A stretch of 64,000 nt of DNA, taken from Henricia sp. BOLD:AAB3569 (lineage: Eukaryota; Echinodermata; Asteroidea; Spinulosida; Echinasteridae). The notes beneath the pieces were generated by a model. It had not been told where the DNA came from. It worked only from the letters and a program-made list of their open reading frames with translations, and ran no database searches. Shown piece by piece: positions 32,937 through 45,136 of this stretch. The translations under genes and the position numbers were made by a program. How positions within the stretch are numbered: the first letter of the stretch is position 1; each line of letters begins with the position of its first letter. Location of the stretch: assembly GCA_037783545.1 (NCBI GenBank), contig JBBELK010000053.1, forward strand, positions 248,001 to 312,000, read 5' to 3'.

Positions 32937-34986
32937 TTGAAGTTTGTTTGGAAATTCCTTCAGTTCCAAAATAGCGACCACTTCAGACGCAATGTTTCCC
33001 GAAAGCGGCGTCTGCTTGTGCAAAAACTGTGCCGGCAAGGAGTTTTTGCTAGATTCGACGATAACTCGGTCGGTTTAAACGGGAAATTGCTGAAATTTGC
33101 AGAACACGTTTGCGATATAGAGTTGTTTTAGCAGACAAAATTTGAAGTTTGTCTGGACATTCCTTCAGTTCCAAAATAGCGACAACTTCAAACGCAATGT
33201 TTACCGAAAGCGGCGTCTGCTTGTGCGAAAACTGTGCCGGCAAGGAGTTTTTGCTAGATTCGACGATAACTCGGTCGGTTTAAACGGGAAATTGCTGAAA
33301 TTTGCAGAACACGTTTGCGATATAGAGTTGTTTTAGCAGACTAAATTTGAAGTTTGTCTGGAAATTTGTTAAGTTCCAAAATAGCGACCACTTCAGACGC
33401 AATGTTTCCCGAAAGCGGCGTCTGTTTGTGCGAAAAATGTTCCGGCAGAGAGTTTTTGCTAGATTCGACGATAACTCGGTCGGTTTAAACGGGAAATTGC
33501 TGAAATTTGCAGAACACGTTTGGGATATAGAGTTGTTTTAGCAGACAAAATTTGAAGTTTGTCTGGACATTCCTTCAGTTCCAAAATGGCGACCACTTCG
33601 GACGCAATGTTTCCCGAAAGCGGCGTCTGTTTGTGCGAAAAATGTTCCGGCAGAGAGTTTTTGCTAGATTCGACGATAACTCGGTCGGTTTAAACGGGAA
33701 ATTGCTGAAATTTGCAGAACACGTTTGGGATATAGAGTTGTTTTAGCAGACAAAATTTGAAGTTTGTCTGGACATTCCTTCAGTTCCAAAATGGCGACCA
33801 CTTCGGACGCAATGTTTCCCGAAAGCGGCGTCTGTTTGTGCGAAAACTGTTCCGGCAGTGAGTTTTTGCTAGATTCGACGATAACTCGGTCGGTTTAAAC
33901 GGGAAATTGCTGATATTTGCAGAACACGTTTGCGATATAGAGTTGTTTTAGCAGACAAAATTTGAAGTTTGTCTGGACATTCCTTCAGTTCCAAAATAGC
34001 GACAACTTCAAACGCAATGTTTACCGAAAGCGGCGTCTGCTTGTGCGAAAACTGTGCCGGCAAGGAGTTTTTGCTAGATTCGACGATAACTCGGTCGGTT
34101 TAAACGGGAAATTGCTGAAATTTGCAGAACACGTTTGGGATATAGATTTGTTTTAGCAGACAAAATTTGAAGTTTGTTTGGAAATTCCTTCAGTTCCAAA
34201 ATAGCGACCACTTCAGACGCAATGTTTCCCGAAAGCGGCGTCTGCTTGTGCAAAAACTGTGCCGGCAAGGAGTTTTTGCTAGATTCGACGATAACTCGGT
34301 CGGTTTAAACGGGAAATTGCTGACATTTGCAGAACACGTTTGGGATATAGAGTTGTTTTAGCAGACAAAATTTGAAGTTTGTTTGGAAATTCCTTCAGTT
34401 CCAAAATAGCGACCACTTCAGACGCAATGTTTCCCGAAAGCGGCGTCTGCTTGTGCAAAAACTGTGCCGGCAAGGAGTTTTTGCTAGATTCGACGATAAC
34501 TCGGTCGGTTTAAACGGGAAATTGCTGAATTTTGCAGAACACGTTTGTGATATAGAGTTGTTTTAGCAGACAAAATTTGAAGTTTGTCTGGAAATTCCTT
34601 CAGTTCCAAAATGGCGACCACTTCAGACGCAATGTTTCCCGAAAGCGGCGTCTGTTTGTGCGAAAAATGTTCCGGCAGAGAGTTTTTGCTAGATTCGACG
34701 ATAACTCGGTCGGTTTAAACGGGAAATTGCTGAAATTTGCAGAACACGTTTGGGATATAGAGTTGTTTTAGCAGACAAAATTTGAAGTTTGTCTGGACAT
34801 TCCTTCAGTTCCAAAATGGCGACCACTTCGGACGCAATGTTTCCCGAAAGCGGCGTCTGTTTGTGCGAAAACTGTTCCGGCAGTGAGTTTTTGCTAGATT
34901 CGACGATAACTCGGTCGGTTTAAACGGGAAATTGCTGATATTTGCAGAACACGTTTGCGATATAGAGTTGTTTTAGCAGACAAAAT

Positions 34987-35165
34987 TTGAAGTTTGTCTG
35001 GACATTCCTTCAGTTCCAAAATAGCGACAACTTCAAACGCAATGTTTACCGAAAGCGGCGTCTGCTTGTGCGAAAACTGTGCCGGCAAGGAGTTTTTGCT
35101 AAACGGGAAATTGCTGAAATTTGCAGAACACGTTTGGGATATAGAGTTGTTTTAGCAGACAAAAT
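34987..35165 (+). repeat. Type D truncated monomer (179 bp)
   Basis: TTTTTGCTA runs straight into AACGGGAAATTG, so 26 bp containing GATTCGACGATAACTCGG are missing and the CENP-B-box-like motif is lost. An identical junction occurs at 58,379-58,557, 23,392 bp away, in the same neighbour context. This indicates one deletion copied with its surroundings. Confidence 0.9.
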
Positions 35166-38100
35166 TTGAAGTTTGTCTGGAAATTCCTTCAGTTCCAAAA
35201 TGGCGACCACTTCGGACGCAATGTTTCCCGAAAGCGGCGTCTGTTTGTGCGAAAACTGTTCCGGCAGTGAGTTTTTGCTAGATTCGACGATAACTCGGTC
35301 GGTTTAAACGGGAAATTGCTGAAATTTGCAGAACACGTTTGCGATATAGAGTTGTTTTAGCAGACAAAATTTGAAGTTTGTCTGGAAATTCCTTCAGTTC
35401 CAAAATGGCGACCACTTCAGACGCAATGTTTCCCGAAAGCGGCGTCTGTTTGTGCGAAAAATTTTCCGGCAGAGAGTTTTTGCTAGATTCGACGATAACT
35501 CGGTCGGTTTAAACGGGAAATTGCTGAAATTTGCAGAACACGTTTGGGATATAGAGTTGTTTTAGCAGACAAAATTTGAAGTTTGTCTGGACATTCCTTC
35601 AGTTCCAAAATAGCGACCACTTCAGACGCAATGTTTCCCGAAAGCGGCGTCTGCTTGTGCAAAAACTGTGCCGGCAAGGAGTTTTTGCTAGATTCGACGA
35701 TAACTCGGTCGGTTTAAACGGGAAATTGCTGAAATTTGCAGAACACGTTTGCGATATAGAGTTGTTTTAGCAGACAAAATTTGAAGTTTGTCTGGAAATT
35801 CCTTCAGTTCCAAAATGGCGACCACTTCAGACGCAATGTTTCCCGAAAGCGGCGTCTGTTTGTGCGAAAAATTTTCCGGCAGAGAGTTTTTGCTAGATTC
35901 GACGATAACTCGGTCGGTTTAAACGGGAAATTGCTGAAATTTGCAGAACACGTTTGGGATATAGAGTTGTTTTAGCAGACAAAATTTGAAGTTTGTCTGG
36001 ACATTCCTTCAGTTCCAAAATAGCGACCACTTCAAACGCAATGTTTCCCGAAAGCGGCGTCTGCTTGTGCGAAAACTGTGCCCGCAAGGAGTTTTTGCTA
36101 GATTCGACGATAACTCGGTCGGTTTAAACGTGAAATTGCTGAAATTTGCAGAACACGTTTGCGATATAGAGTTGTTTTAGCAGACAAAATTTGAAGTTTG
36201 TCTGGACATTCCTTCAGTTCCAAAATGGCGACCACTTCAGACGCAATGTTTCCCGAAAGCGGCGTCTGTTTGGGATATAGAGTTGTTTTAGCAGACAAAA
36301 TTTGAAGTTTGTTTGGAAATTCCTTCAGTTCCAAAATAGCGACCCCTTTCAGACGCAATGTTTCCCGAAAGCGGCGTCTGCTTGTGCAAAAACTGTGCCG
36401 GCAAGGAGTTTTTGCTAGATTCGACGATAACTCGGTCGGTTTAAACGGGAAATTGCTGAAATTTGCAGAACACGTTTGCGATATAGAGTTGTTTTAGCAG
36501 ACAAAATTTGAAGTTTGTCTGGACATTCCTTCAGTTCCAAAATGGCGACCACTTCAGACGCAATGTTTCCCGAAAGCGGCGTCTGTTTGTGCGAAAAATG
36601 TTCCGGCAGAGAGTTTTTGCTAGATTCGACGATAACTCGGTCGGTTTAAACGGGAAATTGCTGAAATTTGCAGAACACGTTTGGGATATAGAGTTGTTTT
36701 AGCAGACAAAATTTGAAGTTTGTTTGGAAATTCCTTCAGTTCCAAAATAGCGACCACTTCAGACGCAATGTTTCCCGAAAGCGGCGTCTGCTTGTGCAAA
36801 AACTGTGCCGGCAAGGAGTTTTTGCTAGATTCGACGATAACTCGGTCGGTTTAAACGGGAAATTGCTGAAATTTGCAGAACACGTTTGCGATATAGAGTT
36901 GTTTTAGCAGACAAAATTTGAAGTTTGTCTGGAAATTCCTTCAGTTCCAAAATGGCGACCACTTCAGACGCAATGTTTCCCGAAAGCGGCGTCTGTTTGT
37001 GCGAAAAATTTTCCGGCAGAGAGTTTTTGCTAGATTCGACGATAACTCGGTCGGTTTAAACGGGAAATTGCTGAAATTTGCAGAACACGTTTGGGATATA
37101 GAGTTGTTTTAGCAGACAAAATTTGAAGTTTGTTTGGAAATTCCTTCAGTTCCAAAATAGCGACCACTTCAGACGCAATGTTTCCCGAAAGCGGCGTCTG
37201 CTTGTGCAAAAACTGTGCCGGCAAGGAGTTTTTGCTAGATTCGACGATAACTCGGTCGGTTTAAACGGGAAATTGCTGAAATTTGCAGAACACGTTTGCG
37301 ATATAGAGTTGTTTTAGCAGACAAAATTTGAAGTTTGTCTGGAAATTCCTTCAGTTCCAAAATGGCGACCACTTCAGACGCAATGTTTCCCGAAAGCGGC
37401 GTCTGTTTGTGCGAAAAATGTTCCGGCAGAGAGTTTTTGCTAGATTCGACGATAACTCGGTCGGTTTAAACGGGAAATTGCTGAAATTTGCAGAACACGT
37501 TTGGGATATAGAGTTGTTTTAGCAGACAAAATTTGAAGTTTGTCTGGACATTCCTTCAGTTCCAAAATAGCGACCACTTCAAACGCAATGTTTCCCGAAA
37601 GCGGCGTCTGCTTGTGCGAAAACTGTGCCCGCAAGGAGTTTTTGCTAGATTCGACGATAACTCGGTCGGTTTAAACGTGAAATTGCTGAAATTTGCAGAA
37701 CACGTTTGCGATATAGAGTTGTTTTAGCAGACAAAATTTGAAGTTTGTCTGGACATTCCTTCAGTTCCAAAATGGCGACCACTTCAGACGCAATGTTTCC
37801 CGAAAGCGGCGTCTGTTTGGGATATAGAGTTGTTTTAGCAGACAAAATTTGAAGTTTGTTTGGAAATTCCTTCAGTTCCAAAATAGCGACCACTTCAAAC
37901 GCAATGTTTACCGAAAGCGGCGTCTGCTTGTGCGAAAACTGTGCCGGCAAGGAGTTTTTGCTAGATTCGACGATAACTCGGTCGGTTTAAACGGGAAATT
38001 GCTGAAATTTGCAGAACACGTTTGCGATATAGAGTTGTTTTAGCAGACTAAATTTGAAGTTTGTCTGGAAATTTGTTAAGTTCCAAAATAGCGACCACTT

Positions 38101-40214
38101 CAGACGCAATGTTTCCCGAAAGCGGCGTCTGTTTGTGCGAAAAATGTTCCGGCAGAGAGTTTTTGCTAGATTCGACGATAACTCGGTCGGTTTAAACGGG
38201 AAATTGCTGAAATTTGCAGAACACGTTTGGGATATAGAGTTGTTTTAGCAGACAAAATTTGAAGTTTGTCTGGACATTCCTTCAGTTCCAAAATGGCGAC
38301 CACTTCGGACGCAATGTTTCCCGAAAGCGGCGTCTGTTTGTGCGAAAAATGTTCCGGCAGAGAGTTTTTGCTAGATTCGACGATAACTCGGTCGGTTTAA
38401 ACGGGAAATTGCTGAAATTTGCAGAACACGTTTGGGATATAGAGTTGTTTTAGCAGACAAAATTTGAAGTTTGTCTGGACATTCCTTCAGTTCCAAAATG
38501 GCGACCACTTCGGACGCAATGTTTCCCGAAAGCGGCGTCTGTTTGTGCGAAAACTGTTCCGGCAGTGAGTTTTTGCTAGATTCGACGATAACTCGGTCGG
38601 TTTAAACGGGAAATTGCTGATATTTGCAGAACACGTTTGCGATATAGAGTTGTTTTAGCAGACAAAATTTGAAGTTTGTCTGGACATTCCTTCAGTTCCA
38701 AAATAGCGACAACTTCAAACGCAATGTTTACCGAAAGCGGCGTCTGCTTGTGCAAAAACTGTGCCGGCAAGGAGTTTTTGCTAGATTCGACGATAACTCG
38801 GTCGGTTTAATTGGGAAATTGCTGAAATTTGCAGAACACGTTTGCGATATAGAGTTGTTTTAGCAGACAAAATTTGAAGTTTGTCTGGAAATTCCTTCAG
38901 TTCCAAAATGGCGACCACTTCAGACGCAATGTTTCCCGAAAGCGGCGTCTGTTTGTGCGAAAAATTTTCCGGCAGAGAGTTTTTGCTAGATTCGACGATA
39001 ACTCGGTCGGTTTAAACGGGAAATTGCTGAAATTTGCAGAACACGTTTGGGATATAGAGTTGTTTTAGCAGACAAAATTTGAAGTTTGTTTGGAAATTCC
39101 TTCAGTTCCAAAATAGCGACCACTTCAGACGCAATGTTTCCCGAAAGCGGCGTCTGCTTGTGCAAAAACTGTGCCGGCAAGGAGTTTTTGCTAGATTCGA
39201 CGATAACTCGGTCGGTTTAAACGGGAAATTGCTGAAATTTGCAGAACACGTTTGCGATATAGAGTTGTTTTAGCAGACAAAATTTGAAGTTTGTCTGGAA
39301 ATTCCTTCAGTTCCAAAATGGCGACCACTTCAGACGCAATGTTTCCCGAAAGCGGCGTCTGTTTGTGCGAAAAATGTTCCGGCAGAGAGTTTTTGCTAGA
39401 TTCGACGATAACTCGGTCGGTTTAAACGGGAAATTGCTGAAATTTGCAGAACACGTTTGGGATATAGAGTTGTTTTAGCAGACAAAATTTGAAGTTTGTC
39501 TGGACATTCCTTCAGTTCCAAAATAGCGACCACTTCAAACGCAATGTTTCCCGAAAGCGGCGTCTGTTTGGGATATAGAGTTGTTTTAGCAGACAAAATT
39601 TGAAGTTTGTTTGGAAATTCCTTCAGTTCCAAAATAGCGACCACTTCAAACGCAATGTTTACCGAAAGCGGCGTCTGCTTGTGCGAAAACTGTGCCGGCA
39701 AGGAGTTTTTGCTAGATTCGACGATAACTCGGTCGGTTTAAACGGGAAATTGCTGAAATTTGCAGAACACGTTTGCGATATAGAGTTGTTTTAGCAGACT
39801 AAATTTGAAGTTTGTCTGGAAATTTGTTAAGTTCCAAAATAGCGACCACTTCAGACGCAATGTTTCCCGAAAGCGGCGTCTGTTTGTGCGAAAAATGTTC
39901 CGGCAGAGAGTTTTTGCTAGATTCGACGATAACTCGGTCGGTTTAAACGGGAAATTGCTGAAATTTGCAGAACACGTTTGGGATATAGAGTTGTTTTAGC
40001 AGACAAAATTTGAAGTTTGTCTGGACATTCCTTCAGTTCCAAAATGGCGACCACTTCGGACGCAATGTTTCCCGAAAGCGGCGTCTGTTTGTGCGAAAAA
40101 TGTTCCGGCAGAGAGTTTTTGCTAGATTCGACGATAACTCGGTCGGTTTAAACGGGAAATTGCTGAAATTTGCAGAACACGTTTGGGATATAGAGTTGTT
40201 TTAGCAGACAAAAT

Positions 40215-41523
40215 TTGAAGTTTGTCTGGACATTCCTTCAGTTCCAAAATGGCGACCACTTCGGACGCAATGTTTCCCGAAAGCGGCGTCTGTTTGTGCG
40301 AAAACTGTTCCGGCAGTGAGTTTTTGCTAGATTCGACGATAACTCGGTCGGTTTAAACGGGAAATTGCTGATATTTGCAGAACACGTTTGCGATATAGAG
40401 TTGTTTTAGCAGACAAAATTTGAAGTTTGTCTGGACATTCCTTCAGTTCCAAAATAGCGACAACTTCAAACGCAATGTTTACCGAAAGCGGCGTCTACTT
40501 GTGCGAAAACTGTGCCGGCAAGGAGTTTTTGCTAGATTCGACGATAACTCGGTCGGTTTAAACGGGAAATTGCTGAAATTTGCAGAACACGTTTGGGATA
40601 TAGAGTTGTTTTAGCAGACAAAATTTGAAGTTTGTTTGGAAATTCCTTCAGTTCCAAAATAGCGACCACTTCAGACGCAATGTTTCCCGAAAGCGGCGTC
40701 TGCTTGTGCAAAAACTGTGCCGGCAAGGAGTTTTTGCTAGATTCGACGATAACTCGGTCGGTTTAAACGGGAAATTGCTGAAATTTGCAGAACACGTTTG
40801 GGATATAGAGTTGTTTTAGCAGACAAAATTTGAAGTTTGTTTGGAAATTCCTTCAGTTCCAAAATAGCGACCACTTCAGACGCAATGTTTCCCGAAAGCG
40901 GCGTCTGCTTGTGCAAAAACTGTGCCGGCAAGGAGTTTTTGCTAGATTCGACGATAACTCGGTCGGTTTAAACGGGAAATTGCTGAATTTTGCAGAACAC
41001 GTTTGTGATATAGAGTTGTTTTAGCAGACAAAATTTGAAGTTTGTCTGGACATTCCTTCAGTTCCAAAATGGCGACCACTTCGGACGCAATGTTTCCCGA
41101 AAGCGGCGTCTGTTTGTGCGAAAACTGTTCCGGCAGTGAGTTTTTGCTAGTTTCGACGATAACTCGGTCGGTTTAAACGGGAAATTGCTGATATTTGCAG
41201 AACACGTTTGCGATATAGAGTTGTTTTAGCAGACAAAATTTGAAGTTTGTCTGGACATTCCTTCAGTTCCAAAATAGCGACAACTTCAAACGCAATGTTT
41301 ACCGAAAGCGGCGTCTGCTTGTGCGAAAACTGTGCCGGCAAGGAGTTCCAAAATGGCGACCACTTCAGACGCAATGTTTCCCGAAAGCGGCGTCTGTTTG
41401 TGCGAAAAATTTTCCGGCAGAGAGTTTTTGCTAGATTCGACGATAACTCGGTCGGTTTAAACGGGAAATTGCTGAAATTTGCAGAACACGTTTGGGATAT
41501 AGAGTTGTTTTAGCAGACAAAAT
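40215..41523 (+). repeat. Block copied at 45,137-46,447 (offset ~4,923)
   Basis: Both blocks share TGATATTTGC, GCTGAATTTTGCAG with TTTGTGATATAG, TTGCTAGTTTCGACG and the rare type E fusion junction, in the same order. The right copy has an extra T near 45,892 and an extra A near 46,383. Confidence 0.88.
41240..41523 (+). repeat. Type E fused monomer pair (284 bp)
   Basis: GGCAAGGAGTT is joined to CCAAAATGGCG, fusing the first ~107 bp of one monomer to the TTCC-onward part of the next. Both parent sequences share AGTT at the junction, consistent with microhomology-mediated deletion of about 126 bp. The same junction recurs at 46,163-46,447 (285 bp there because of one extra A). Confidence 0.88.
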
Positions 41524-41728
41524 TTGAAGTTTGTCTGGACATTCCTTCAGTTCCAAAATGGCGACCACTTCGGACGCAATGTTTCCCGAAAGCGGCGTCT
41601 GCTTGTGCGAAAACTGTGCCCGCAAGGAGTTTTTGCTAGATTCGACGATAACTCGGTCGGTTTAAACGTGAAATTGCTGAAATTTGCAGAACACGTTTGC
41701 GATATAGAGTTGTTTTAGCAGACAAAAT

Positions 41729-41839
41729 TTGAAGTTTGTCTGGACATTCCTTCAGTTCCAAAATGGCGACCACTTCAGACGCAATGTTTCCCGAAAGCGG
41801 CGTCTGTTTGGGATATAGAGTTGTTTTAGCAGACAAAAT
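41729..41839 (+). repeat. Type C truncated monomer (111 bp), HOR punctuation
   Basis: GCGTCTGTTTG is joined directly to GGATATAGAG, deleting 94 bp between two GTTTG direct repeats of the normal monomer. The deleted part includes the CENP-B-box-like/PmeI motif. Copies start at 32,826, 36,191, 37,738, 39,489, 41,729, 42,865, 44,001, 47,473, 49,839, 54,876, 56,012, 59,173, 60,309, 61,445 and 62,581. None occurs left of 32.8 kb. The next monomer almost always has GTTTGTTTGGAAATTCC. Confidence 0.93.
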
Positions 41840-44111
41840 TTGAAGTTTGTTTGGAAATTCCTTCAGTTCCAAAATAGCGACCACTTCAGACGCAATGTTT
41901 CCCGAAAGCGGCGTCTGCTTGTGCAAAAACTGTGCCGGCAAGGAGTTTTTGCTAGATTCGACGATAACTCGGTCGGTTTAAACGGGAAATTGCTGAAATT
42001 TGCAGAACACGTTTGCGATATAGAGTTGTTTTAGCAGACAAAATTTGAAGTTTGTTTGGAAATTCCTTCAGTTCCAAAATAGCGACCACTTCAGACGCAA
42101 TGTTTCCCGAAAGCGGCGTCTGTTTGTGCGAAAAATGTTCCGGCAGAGAGTTTTTGCTAGATTCGACGATAACTCGGTCGGTTTAAACGGGAAATTGCTG
42201 AAATTTGCAGATCACGTTTGGGATATAGAGTTGTTTTAGCAGACAAAATTTGAAGTTTGTTTGGAAATTCCTTCAGTTCCAAAATAGCGACCACTTCAGA
42301 CGCAATGTTTCCCGAAAGCGGCGTCTGCTTGTGCAAAAACTGTGCCGGCAAGGAGTTTTTGCTAGATTCGACGATAACTCGGTCGGTTTAAACGGGAAAT
42401 TGCTGAAATTTGCAGAACACGTTTGCGATATAGAGTTGTTTTAGCAGACAAAATTTGAAGTTTGTCTGGAAATTCCTTCAGTTCCAAAATGGCGACCACT
42501 TCAGACGCAATGTTTCCCGAAAGCGGCGTCTGTTTGTGCGAAAAATTTTCCGGCAGAGAGTTTTTGCTAGATTCGACGATAACTCGGTCGGTTTAAACGG
42601 GAAATTGCTGAAATTTGCAGAACACGTTTGGGATATAGAGTTGTTTTAGCAGACAAAATTTGAAGTTTGTCTGGACATTCATTCAGTTCCAAAATAGCGA
42701 CCACTTCAAACGCAATGTTTCCCGAAAGCGGCGTCTGCTTGTGCGAAAACTGTGCCCGCAAGGAGTTTTTGCTAGATTCGACGATAACTCGGTCGGTTTA
42801 AACGTGAAATTGCTGAAATTTGCAGAACACGTTTGCGATATAGAGTTGTTTTAGCAGACAAAATTTGAAGTTTGTCTGGACATTCCTTCAGTTCCAAAAT
42901 GGCGACCACTTCAGACGCAATGTTTCCCGAAAGCGGCGTCTGTTTGGGATATAGAGTTGTTTTAGCAGACAAAATTTGAAGTTTGTTTGGAAATTCCTTC
43001 AGTTCCAAAATAGCGACCACTTCAGACGCAATGTTTCCCGAAAGCGGCGTCTGCTTGTGCAAAAACTGTGCCGGCAAGGAGTTTTTGCTAGATTCGACGA
43101 TAACTCGGTCGGTTTAAACGGGAAATTGCTGAAATTTGCAGAACACGTTTGCGATATAGAGTTGTTTTAGCAGACAAAATTTGAAGTTTGTCTGGAAATT
43201 CCTTCAGTTCCAAAATGGCGACCACTTCAGACGCAATGTTTCCCGAAAGCGGCGTCTGTTTGTGCGAAAAATGTTCCGGCAGAGAGTTTTTGCTAGATTC
43301 GACGATAACTCGGTCGGTTTAAACGGGAAATTGCTGAAATTTGCAGAACACGTTTGGGATATAGAGTTGTTTTAGCAGACAAAATTTGAAGTTTGTTTGG
43401 AAATTCCTTCAGTTCCAAAATAGCGACTACTTCAGACGCAATGTTTCCCGAAAGCGGCGTCTGCTTGTGCAAAAACTGTGCCGGCAAGGAGTTTTTGCTA
43501 GATTCGACGATAACTCGGTCGGTTTAAACGGGAAATTGCTGAAATTTGCAGAACACGTTTGCGATATAGAGTTGTTTTAGCAGACAAAATTTGAAGTTTG
43601 TCTGGAAATTCCTTCAGTTCCAAAATGGCGACCACTTCAGACGCAATGTTTCCCGAAAGCGGCGTCTGTTTGTGCGAAAAATGTTCCGGCAGAGAGTTTT
43701 TGCTAGATTCGACGATAACTCGGTCGGTTTAAACGGGAAATTGCTGAAATTTGCAGAACACGTTTGGGATATAGAGTTGTTTTAGCAGACAAAATTTGAA
43801 GTTTGTCTGGACATTCCTTCAGTTCCAAAATAGCGACCACTTCAAACGCAATGTTTCCCGAAAGCGGCGTCTGCTTGTGCGAAAACTGTGCCCGCAAGGA
43901 GTTTTTGCTAGATTCGACGATAACTCGGTCGGTTTAAACGTGAAATTGCTGAAATTTGCAGAACACGTTTGCGATATAGAGTTGTTTTAGCAGACAAAAT
44001 TTGAAGTTTGTCTGGACATTCCTTCAGTTCCAAAATGGCGACCACTTCAGACGCAATGTTTCCCGAAAGCGGCGTCTGTTTGGGATATAGAGTTGTTTTA
44101 GCAGACAAAAT
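41840..44111 (+). repeat. 1,136-bp higher-order repeat, two units
   Basis: Each unit is five 205-bp monomers plus one 111-bp type C monomer: 41,840-42,975 and 42,976-44,111. The monomer just before C carries the CCCGCAAGG and AAACGTG variants, and the one after C carries TTTGTTTGGAAATTCC. Another unit is at 54,987-56,122. Related units with seven or eight full monomers plus C occur at 36,302-37,848 and 37,849-39,599. Confidence 0.9.
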
Positions 44112-45136
44112 TTGAAGTTTGTTTGGAAATTCCTTCAGTTCCAAAATAGCGACCACTTCAGACGCAATGTTTCCCGAAAGCGGCGTCTGCTTGTGCAAAA
44201 ACTGTGCCGGCAAGGAGTTTTTGCTAGATTCGACGATAACTCGGTCGGTTTAAACGGGAAATTGCTGAAATTTGCAGAACACGTTTGCGATATAGAGTTG
44301 TTTTAGCAGACAAAATTTGAAGTTTGTCTGGAAATTCGTTAAGTTCCAAAATAGCGACCACTTCAGACGCAATGTTTCCCGAAAGCGGCGTCTGCTTGTG
44401 CAAAAACTCTGCCGGCAAGGAGTTTTTGCTAGATTCGACGATAACTCGGTTGGTTTAAACGGGAAATTGCTGAAATTTGCAGAACACGTTTGGGATATAG
44501 AGTTGTTTTAGCAGACAAAATTTGAAGTTTGTCTGGACATTCCTTCAGTTCCAAAATAGCGACCACTTCAAACGCAATGTTTCCCGAAAGCGGCGTCTGC
44601 TTGTGCGAAAACTGTGCCCGCAAGGAGTTTTTGCTAGATTCGACGATAACTCGGTCGGTTTAAACGTGAAATTGCTGAAATTTGCAGAACACGTTTGCGA
44701 TATAGAGTTGTTTTAGCAGACAAAATTTGAAGTTTGTCTGGACATTCCTTCAGTTCCAAAATAGCGACAACTTCAAACGCAATGTTTACCGAAAGCGGCG
44801 TCTGCTTGTGCGAAAACTGTGCCGGCAAGGAGTTTTTGCTAGATTCGACGATAACTCGGTCGGTTTAAACGGGAAATTGCTGAAATTTGCAGAACACGTT
44901 TGCGATATAGAGTTGTTTTAGCAGACTAAATTTGAAGTTTGTCTGGAAATTTGTTAAGTTCCAAAATAGCGACCACTTCAGACGCAATGTTTCCCGAAAG
45001 CGGCGTCTGTTTGTGCGAAAAATGTTCCGGCAGAGAGTTTTTGCTAGATTCGACGATAACTCGGTCGGTTTAAACGGGAAATTGCTGAAATTTGCAGAAC
45101 ACGTTTGGGATATAGAGTTGTTTTAGCAGACAAAAT
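42045..45136 (+). repeat. Block copied at 54,056-57,147 (offset 12,011)
   Basis: Starts at 42,045, 42,250, 42,455, 42,660, 42,865 (C), 43,181, 43,386, 43,591, 43,796, 44,001 (C), 44,317, 44,522, 44,727 and 44,932 recur exactly 12,011 bp later, including the rare AAAAACTCTGCCGG (44,404 and 56,414). Copy-specific substitutions exist on each side, for example TTTCATGAAAGC at 55,046 and AAATTTAAAGTTTG at 56,940. Confidence 0.85.
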
